Assembly: GCF_018812025.1 (NCBI RefSeq)
Contig: NC_063052.1
Span: forward strand, 25,185,226-25,249,225
Direction: 5' to 3'
From: Megalobrama amblycephala
Taxonomy: Eukaryota > Chordata > Actinopteri > Cypriniformes > Xenocyprididae
DNA: 64,000 nucleotides
In this document: in pieces, positions 57,161 to 64,000 of the stretch
How positions within the stretch are numbered: position 1 is the stretch's first letter
Layout of the letters: each line of letters opens with the position of its first letter
Translations under genes and position numbers: made by a program
The notes under the pieces: generated by a model
The model's database searches: none
What the model saw: the letters and a program-made list of their open reading frames with translations, nothing else
What the model was told of the DNA's origin: nothing

Positions 57161-59419
57161 AAGGAAATATAGCGATTTGGCATGAAACATTGATGGAGCA
57201 GAGAATAGGTTCAGTACACAGCAAAATGGCATGACGAACTCATTTTTTTCTAATTTGGCGTTTATCGCATTTTGGAAAAGAGCTCTTCATATATACATAC
57301 ATACATATAGTTTTTTGACCATATGAGTGGCTTAGGATAATAACCTATGAGTGGCTTAGGATACCTAATACGTATGAAGAAGACATATTTTAACAGTGAA
57401 TAAATTACACTTCACCTTTAAGGTCATTGTAGCTATTGGAGCTTGAACCACACAACATCCGAGAAAAATGACCAAAAGGCCATCTACTAGAAAAAGAGTA
57501 ACCTGTTAACGGAGGTCCAAATGAACACAGTCTATACCACAAAGACTCAGAACAGACAGAAAGCTTCAATTCTGTCATCTCCTCCTCCCTCCATCTTTTC
57601 TCCACAATTATAACAAACGAATCCTGGCACAAACAAAGGTAGAGATCTGTTAACAAACTGCGACTTTAGTCCGACTGCGACTTCGGTGGGAGGCGGCTTT
57701 TCTTCTCCAGCTCACCGGCGATCCCCGGCCGTGCCTTTCATTTGACTCTCAGTGTGTGTCACATGTTAATTAGATAAACGTACACATGCGACTCGCCCAT
57801 TATTCCACACGCCGACAACCAGAACAAAGTGGAGACTGGTGGGAGCACCGCTGATGAGAGAGATGAAAAAACACAACGCCATAGCAAGGGATGACAATTA
57901 CCAATGGCTTTGAAGTTTTATTTATGAACTTCTCATAGTTCCCTCCTGTGGCTACATGTTAATGTATGATTCTGTGAATGCTTTTAGGACCTTTCCACCT
58001 TTTTTGAATTCATACTGAATAGTTTGTTTTGTCTTTGCTTGTTCTGTTTTAATATTTGCCTGGATGTAAATTAGGGCAGTTTTTGAGGTGATGTCGGTGT
58101 GTGTGGGGTCATTTTTCTTTGCTTTGTCTCTCAGAGACTATGGACCTTGGTCAACCCAGATGTCATATTTAATATGAAGAATAAAGAGGCTGTGAAGTTA
58201 TTTACATTATGTATTATGTATTTTCACAAATGATGCTTTGATTTTTTTCCCACCTGTGGACATTTTTATATAGACATATTTTTGGTGTTTTGAGAAAGAT
58301 TTTTACAAAACACATATATATGTGAATAATGTCTGAGTAAATAAATAGCTGCTGTGAATCTTTCTAAATGTTAAATCATTACTTCAGTGAATCATTGAAT
58401 ATGAACATCCCTGAATCATTCAATCAACCAATTCATTTAGAAATTAATCACAGTCATTGAATCATTCACCAAAACAACTGACAAGTGACTGTATTTATGA
58501 GTGAGTCATTTGAATCATTCACTCAACCGATTCATTCAGAAACAAAACAAGTGACTTTTTTATGAGCAAGTCATATGAATCATTGTCGTGGTCATGTCAG
58601 GCTCTCCAGTTACAACCACACAGCGCTCACTCTCTCGTAAGGGCGACAACGCCGTCGGCTTTCATTGCGGCTAGTTCTTTGACGTCGGGTTGATGTGTTG
58701 ATGTGATACAACAATCTCACAATGAGCTGTGATACAACACTTTCACTCACGTTTTGGGACAGCTGACGGAAATGTCACTTGCCCATGTCTTTTTACGACT
58801 TTTCATTTTAAACATGCAAACAATTTTATATCATTCAGTAGTACTTGCATGCTCTTTGAGACAGTTTTCTTTGCGCTCATACCCATAGCGCGCAACATAA
58901 AGACGAGTTCCAAAGTGAGTTCTTTTTCGCGGCTTATTGTGCTTAAACATTCAAATATACACAAAATTTTGTGAAAATTTCCATCTTAGTGAGTATTCAC
59001 ATAAACAGTCATTATGTCTTAAGTGAATATAAACAGTTGAGAAAGAAAACACATGTGTAACAGTATATCAGATCTGTGACAGCATAGCCTGTCTGTCACT
59101 AAATAACTTGACTAAATATCTTTTATAACTTTAATTGTAAGGATTTATCTGTTTCATTTATACAGAGGAGACTATCCGGTGTTATTTTACATTTGATTAC
59201 TGTATTCAATTTCTGTAATATTTTTGTATATGAATGCTACTGTTAGACCAAACTAAACTCAAGTACAAACATTGTGAGATCTAAACATCATTGGTTCTAG
59301 TGTGTCAAATGCACACTGGAGCTTTCGAGTTATTTAAATGATACGACTATATGTATGTGCGTTGATCAGTGTTAGAAGTAAATAAAAGTCTAAATTAGAT
59401 CATTTGAATGATGCACTCA
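57161..59419. other. Mostly single-copy DNA with dispersed-repeat fragments
   Basis: TATGAGTGGCTTAGGATA is duplicated at 57323 and 57346. About 57660-57880 is CpG-containing and repeat-free. ATTCACTCAACCGATTCATT near 58522 has relatives near 62643 and 62970. About 58936-58990 resembles 50268-50345. No gene recognised. Confidence 0.45.
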
Positions 59420-59610
59420 CCTGTCAAACTCTTAATTCATTGTACAAGTCAGGATGGTCAAGCGACAGATGCTTGGCAAGGTTTGATGTGTTGCCTCCTA
59501 CATGATTTAAAGCAACGTTTGCAGAGGTCTGTTGGTTTGCCTTTTTCATTAGTTTTATAAGCAAAATAATTCCACATTTCACTTTTACTGCCCTATTTAT
59601 TAATTAGTTT
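59420..59610 (-). pseudogene. BED-type zinc finger relic of a hAT transposon or ZBED-like gene
   Basis: Minus frame 1 reads WNYFAYKTNEKGKPTDLCKR and then CFK. Minus frame 2 then reads VGGNTSNLAKHLSLDHPDLY. BED fingers have Trp-x-x-Phe, then Cys-x2-Cys, then Asn-Thr-x-Asn-Leu-x-x-His with a second His a few residues on, and every element is present across one frame change at about 59510-59520. Nothing transposase-like follows downstream on the minus strand. It abuts the Gypsy remnant but lies on the opposite strand. The finger would normally bind DNA. A decayed hAT transposase is the likelier source. Confidence 0.6.
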
Positions 59611-59718
59611 TGGGCATGTTGAGTTAGATTTATCTGCTTTATTCATTTTGTCACATTTGCTGGTTTCAAGTCAGTTTGGTTAGCACATTGCCACTTCATA
59701 TGGTGAACTCTTTATGCT

Positions 59719-60103
59719 CTCAAGTTTCGTACCCTGGCAGCCTCCAGTGGATGGAATGAGGAAGCGCTGCTTACCACCAACTGGCAAGGTCTCGAACCAT
59801 CACTACGGCTGCATCTCTCTGTCTACAATGACACAATGGTGCTGGAGCGTTTCATTCAGTTATCTCTGCGTGTCACTCGATGTATGAGGAATTGTATTGA
59901 AGATCAATCTGCCCTCTTTTAACATCTGCCATCCAGTACAATCTTGCACTCCAGAACCAGGAGAGGAACCCATGCAAGTGGAAAATATGCAAATTACCCC
60001 AGCTGAGTGGCATTGTCAGCTGACCCACTGATTGTGCTTATATTGTGGTGCCAGTGGAAACGTTATTGACTCGTGTCCAGTTCGACCTCCATATCCCTTG
60101 GTG
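59719..60103 (+). pseudogene. Gypsy gag fragment with zinc knuckle
   Basis: The frame contains FRTLAASSGWNEEAL, a strongly conserved phrase of fish Gypsy Gag (a segment before the capsid C-terminus). A zinc knuckle lies at 60035-60076 (CLYCGASGNVIDSC, the pattern C-x2-C-x4-H-x4-C with the His replaced by Asn). Stops interrupt the frame, for example near 59920. Gag would have packaged the element's RNA. Confidence 0.75.
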
Positions 60104-60169
60104 AGTTACATTACCTGTTCCAAAGCTATTTCGTCACTACTTACTGCTTCATATGTATCTGTTTAAATC

Positions 60170-60861
60170 ATGGCTCTCTTGGACTTTATCTCCGAGGAAC
60201 TCTATCGCCAACTCAAACTTGAGAAGAGGACAATTCAAACCACCTACCAAGCTGAAAAGCCATCTATCATTGTGTGGGTCCTGTCAAGCTGCAAGTTGGG
60301 TGCCCCCACATAGAAAACATCAAACTCCTGGTTTCTGGAGAAATCCACCGCCGGCATTTTGTTAGGGTGCCCAGGGCTTGAAAAGCATGATCCCATCCTT
60401 TCCTGAAAGAAGAGAGACATCTTGAAGTGGGGTTACCTTTGCTTCCTTGACTGTTTTCCCAGCCGTCCCAGTTCGTGTCTCCAGTGATCCAATACCGTCT
60501 ACCGACAATTCATAAAGAATTACAGCACCATCGCGCTCCTCTCAAATCCCTCCTGAAAGGCAAGCACAGGTCTCTGTCCTGGAGTCCCGAAGCCAACCAG
60601 TCTTTTTAACTCCTCAAACATGCCTTTACCACACCTCCCTTCCTCACTCATCCAGATCCCAAGAAACCTTTTGTAGTGGAAGTTGACACCTCAACCATCA
60701 GAGTGGGAGCCGTATTATCCCAGCAGCAGAGGAAGCCTTCCCGTCTCCAACCATGTGCCTTTTTCTTCAAGAAACTTATTCTGGCAGAGCAGAATTTTAT
60801 TAGGAATCTGTTGGCCATAAAATTGGCTCTTGAAGAATAGAGTCACTGGATGGAGGTAGCT
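60170..60861 (+). pseudogene. Gypsy pol fragment: protease, RT thumb and RNase H
   Basis: At about 60174 the frame reads ALLDFISEELYRQL, which resembles the protease region but lacks the DSGA active-site residues. Next comes ILLGCPGLEKHDPILS (60356-60403), the end of the protease-RT linker. The RT catalytic region is deleted. From about 60535, PLKSLLKGKHRSLSWSPEA, a thumb segment, is followed by [20 protein letters not shown], where the first RNase H Asp follows VEV. The frame ends at about 60861 after LAIKLALEE and a stop. Several stops and frame changes show it is dead. Confidence 0.8.
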
Positions 60862-60924
60862 TGTCTCTATTCTGGTGGCCAGGGATGGCACAGGATATCA
60901 AAAGGTTCATTGAAGGTTGTTAGG

Positions 60925-62620
60925 AGTGTGCCATGTCAAAGACCCCTCACCACTTACCATCAGGCAAACTTCTCCCACTTCCTGTCCCCAATCGACCCTG
61001 GTCACACCTAGGAGTGGACTTCATAACTGATCTGCCCCCATTGGATGGACACTAGAGGTCTGAAACCCGAACCTGACCCGAAACCCGCAAGTTCTTCGGG
61101 GCCCGTTGGGCTCGGTCGGGTTCGGGTTAAGGTTTCTTGAATAGCTTTGGGTTTGTGTCAGGTTCGGGTCTGTAACTGAGAAAAAATATATAGGCTGTTA
61201 TATAAGTCTTGCATGCCGTCTTCTGCGTTGTGCTCGAAAGAGCGGGCGAGAGTGGGAGCACATTTATAATTCACGTATTAATTGTTTTGCGCATGTGATT
61301 CTGCTCTCACACACTCTTTCGGCACACAACACTCAAACCTCTGACTATGAGTGTGATAAGGCAAACAATTACTGAGGGAAAACTTGTGCCAAATGATGCA
61401 GGGAAAGCAGCACAACGAATTCTACCGAATAACAGGTGAGCCAAGGGATAGCACAATTATACACAAGCCACTTCACGAGTTCACACTTACAAATCAGATA
61501 GTAAGTAGTATGCGTAGTAGTATGCATATTTGGCGTGCTGTCCGAGGAGAGGGCTCCGAGCTCGGTATTTTGGCCTGAACCCAAAGTACTCCCCATGTAT
61601 TCTGGTTAGGAAAGTAACCAGGCGAGTGTGAGGAGACGGGGTGGTGGAGGGATGCTGTAAAACTGTCGAGGAATATGGATGTGTCTATATATATATGCTT
61701 TCACTCATAATGATGGGGTAGACATGTTGATTACTGATTGCTAACAGCTGGCTGAAATGACGTGATGATTAGTCAGATTATTTGAACGTTGCTCCTCCCG
61801 AATTTTGTTAATAAAACATCATGAAATGAGCCAAGTCCATTTGTAAATCAAATAGCCGCGTTTCTCTTGCGTCTCTCAGAAATCAGCTTTGTCAAGAGCA
61901 GGCTACTATCACCTAAAACATTACATCATTCACATTTTGTATTATTTTATTAGATATGTGTATTTAAATGTTTAAAACATCATATGAAATGATAGGCTAC
62001 ATGACTGAGTGCAAACTATATGAATAAAAATGAAGCACGATAGCATGTCACATGGCCTCTGTGCGACTTTTCTATTACTTAGCCTGATTTTTCTGTTTAT
62101 TTAAACGTATTACGATATGATCTTATCATTCCACCAATAAATATCTCAGCAGTTACGTGCAGTGTAGGTCTTACAAAGCTGTCTTGGCTTATGATAGCAA
62201 GAATGGTACATCTCTATACCGACGGATTTTGGGTTCAGGTCGGGTTCGGGTTAAACTTTAACAGTACCATTCGGGTTTGGGTCGGGTCGGGTCAAACGAT
62301 CTCGGGTATGGGTCGGGTTCGTGCAGACCTCTAATGGACACACGTGCATCTTAGTCATTGTTGTCCATTTAAAAGAGGACTCTGCTACAAGAGATCTTTC
62401 ACTTCCTGAGAACCTTATGCAATGGCCACCAGAACTCCTGGAACTGCTTTCTTGCCTGGGCAGACTATGCCCAAAACTGCCCTTGCCAGCCAACAACCGG
62501 CTTACCACCAATTCAGTGCGTACTCTGCTTTCAGCCCCCTCTATTCTCTTGGTCAGTAGAGCCTTCGGAAGTTCCATCCATCACACACTGGTTCCAGGAG
62601 AGTGAGAAGGTCTTGGGACT
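60925..62620 (+). pseudogene. Gypsy integrase fragments, disrupted by hAT insertion
   Basis: The first part (to 61052) includes [19 protein letters not shown] and [15 protein letters not shown], the region around the first integrase catalytic Asp. After the hAT insertion (61053-62333) the reading resumes in the same frame just past the repeated octamer, with ILVIVVHLKED. The last recognisable part contains WADYAQN and QCVLCFQPPLFSWS, the C-terminal end of the core. The segment between them is deleted. Integrase would normally insert the DNA copy into chromosomes. Confidence 0.8.
61053..62333. mobile_element. Nonautonomous hAT element with perfect 8-bp TSD
   Basis: The left end TAGAGGTCTGAAACCCG and right end (reverse complement TAGAGGTCTGCACGAACC) are inverted repeats of the TAGAGGTCTG type. 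Both are flanked by ATGGACAC at 61045-61052 and 62334-62341. Subterminal CGGGT and CGGGTTCGGGT words occur on both sides (61080-61180 and 62230-62310). The interior is AT-rich with no hAT transposase. An 8-bp TSD is the hAT hallmark. Confidence 0.92.
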
Positions 62621-62705
62621 CATCTCACCTGTTTATCCTGACAGTGGTTCATACAATCAACCAATTGTTTCAAAAACACTGCTTTGTTCAGGTACAAGAC
62701 ACTTA

Positions 62706-62942
62706 CCCCCTGGTTTCACAGACAAACCTTAAGATAGTCCTAGACTAAAATGCATGTTTGAGCAGCTGAAAGTAACTTGCACTGACAAATCTTAAAATAT
62801 GTTAGAGCTGTTGTTTTGTCTCAAGATGCACACCAGTAATGTTTTTTTTCTAGTGTGCTTTTATAAAAGCAACTTAAATATCCTAATTGAACTAAGGCTT
62901 AATCCTGGCTTAGGCTAAGCCCTGTCTGTGAAACCGAACCAT
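62706..62942. mobile_element. MITE with GGTTTCACAGAC ends
   Basis: The left end CTGGTTTCACAGACAAACC and right end (reverse complement GGTTCGGTTTCACAGACAGG) are inverted repeats. CTTAAGATAGTCC and TAGGCTAAGCC words continue the arm. About 235 bp, no coding frame. It appears to sit inside a dispersed repeat that continues at 62943. Confidence 0.8.
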
Positions 62943-63900
62943 AGTGTATTTATGAGTGAGTGAGTCATTTGAATCATTTACTCAATTGATTTATTCAAAA
63001 ACACTGATTCATTCAGGTGCAAAACATATGACTGTATTGTTTAATGTGTATATACTGTATATATTCATATCTGATATTTTGGCTTCAGACCCAAATGTTA
63101 GAAAATATATATCAGCACTCTCGGAATGCTGCATGTCCAACCAGATTAGAGAATTGCAAGTAACTGTTGTATAATTTGTATTGACAGTGTATTGCCATAA
63201 TTGAAATCACAAGCAGCACTTTCAGCAGACCTCTCCTGAAAGAGACGTGGCCCATGAGAGCAGAGATGAGCTTTGATTGAGCTCCGTCCCTCAGTCCGGT
63301 GTAAAAGGCCTCAGTTCTGTTTACTGTTCTGGCCTGCTGAGCACACGAGTGAGGGCCCTCACCTCAGCTTCAAGCTCTGAGGGGAAAAAAAGTGACATTT
63401 GAGGGGCACTTTACAAAACTCGCTCTGCAAAAGATCTTCTGTATCACCTAAAGAGCCTTTGTCAGTCATTGGAAAGCTGTCACCTGGCAGGGAGATACAG
63501 CCAGGCGACCGGATGACAGGTTGGAATTAATGAGAAGAGTATGACAGCAGCTGAAGCAGAGATGGGGGGGGTAAAAGAGGGAAAGAGAGAGAGAGAGAGA
63601 GAGAGAGACTTAGAAAAGGGGTAGAATGGAAAAGAATGGCATGGAGGTCTTTGTTTCTTATAAAGAAATATGCTGAAGGGGTTGTGGACCTGCTGCCGCC
63701 ATAACACAGAAACGAGGGATGAGAAAGAGGGCAGAGAGAGGATAGAAAGAAGAGAGAGATTGCAGTGGTTAATGATAATGGGTTACAGTGTTTCTGGTAC
63801 AATATTAGTGTGTTGTATTCCTCCTGGGAATTGGAATTAAAGATTCTAATGTCAGTCAAAGTTTCCAAATTCCTACATTTTTATACATTTTGAATTCTCC
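62943..63900. other. Single-copy DNA with a dispersed repeat and a GA tract
   Basis: About 62943-63020 is related to 58500-58570 (TCAATTGATTTATTC versus TCAACCGATTCATTC). 63190-63530 is repeat-free with balanced composition. (GA)n occupies 63585-63608. Frames of 75 and 113 codons on the minus strand are driven by that tract. Confidence 0.45.
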
Positions 63901-63902
63901 AG

Positions 63903-64000
63903 TTGAAGGGATAGCTCATCCAAAAATGAAAACTGTCATTTTTTCTCAGCTCATTTCTAAATCTGAATGATTTTTTTTCTTCTTTTTCGCACTTTTAGCT
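63903..64000. mobile_element. TTAA-type element start, running off the window
   Basis: TTGAAGGGATAGCTCATCC followed by AAAAATGAAAACTGTCATT is a mutated left end of the family at 9584 and 43036. It continues past the window edge. Confidence 0.7.

Larger units (their letters stand above)
59710..62640 (+). mobile_element. Ty3/Gypsy LTR retrotransposon remnant, split by a hAT element
   Basis: Gag, protease, reverse transcriptase/RNase H and integrase pieces appear in the order expected for a Sushi-like Gypsy element, all on the plus strand. No LTRs are visible at either end. Large internal deletions remove most of the RT core and the central integrase, and the hAT element at 61053-62333 interrupts the integrase. 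Many stops are present. This is a retrotransposon relic and cannot move. Confidence 0.85.

Noticed and set aside
61080..61180. Interstitial telomere repeat
   Set aside because: The CGGGT-rich words lack regular TTAGGG units and occur at both ends of a hAT element, so they are subterminal repeats of the transposon.
59710..62640. Endogenous retrovirus with envelope gene
   Set aside because: The gag and pol pieces match Ty3/Gypsy-type retrotransposons, and no envelope-like sequence or LTR is visible.

Overview
The window looks like AT-rich, intron- or desert-type nuclear DNA from a teleost fish, most likely a cyprinid (carp, minnow or zebrafish relative). The evidence is the repeat content: several TTAA-flanked inverted-repeat elements that open AAAGGGTTAGTTCAC, hAT MITEs with GGTAACACTTTA ends, Tc1-like transposons, a V-SINE-like retroposon, Ty3/Gypsy debris, and many long (TA)n, (CA)n and (GA)n microsatellites. 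I found no convincing host protein-coding exon, rRNA or CRISPR array. Nearly every long open reading frame is a chance frame in simple repeats or a piece of a transposon. The species is an inference from memory of repeat types, not a database match.

Layout. 1-9.5 kb: mostly single-copy DNA with microsatellites, one TA-flanked MITE (1369-2124), a second possible MITE (8257-8832) and two stretches that look like conserved noncoding DNA (about 3.1-4.45 kb and 6.0-6.4 kb). 9.5-20 kb: three palindromic TTAA elements (the third carries a possible THAP-like relic), a Harbinger relic with the start of a MADF-like gene, and single-copy blocks at 10.5-11.4, 13.3-14.2 and 17.2-17.6 kb that are enhancer candidates. 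20-29 kb: a V-SINE, a tRNA-headed SINE with an intact B box, and MITEs nested in MITEs. 30-36 kb: a TTAA element holding three other elements, then an 8-bp-TSD hAT element. 36.8-37.1 kb: a solo LTR with a perfect 5-bp TSD. 38.5-41.3 kb: two Tc1-like transposons back to back inside TA microsatellites. The second transposase is nearly whole but broken. 44-45.2 kb: a palindromic hAT MITE with another hAT MITE inside, each with a perfect 8-bp TSD. 46.8-48.4 kb: a LINE 3' end, a TTAA element and a further TTAA MITE inserted in it. 52.5-53.4 kb: a MITE bounded by (TA)n on both sides. 59.4-62.9 kb: a BED-finger relic, a decayed Gypsy gag-pol whose integrase is split by a 1.28-kb hAT element with perfect TSDs, and another MITE.

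How the parts work together. There is no operon or pathway here. The relationships are historical, and nesting plus target-site duplications give the order of insertion. In two places the window holds both the filled and the unfilled version of an insertion site (47.6/30.6 kb and 33.9/32.5 kb), which fixes those insertions to the base. The single-copy blocks between the repeats are the best candidates for host regulatory function, but this cannot be shown without a cross-species alignment.
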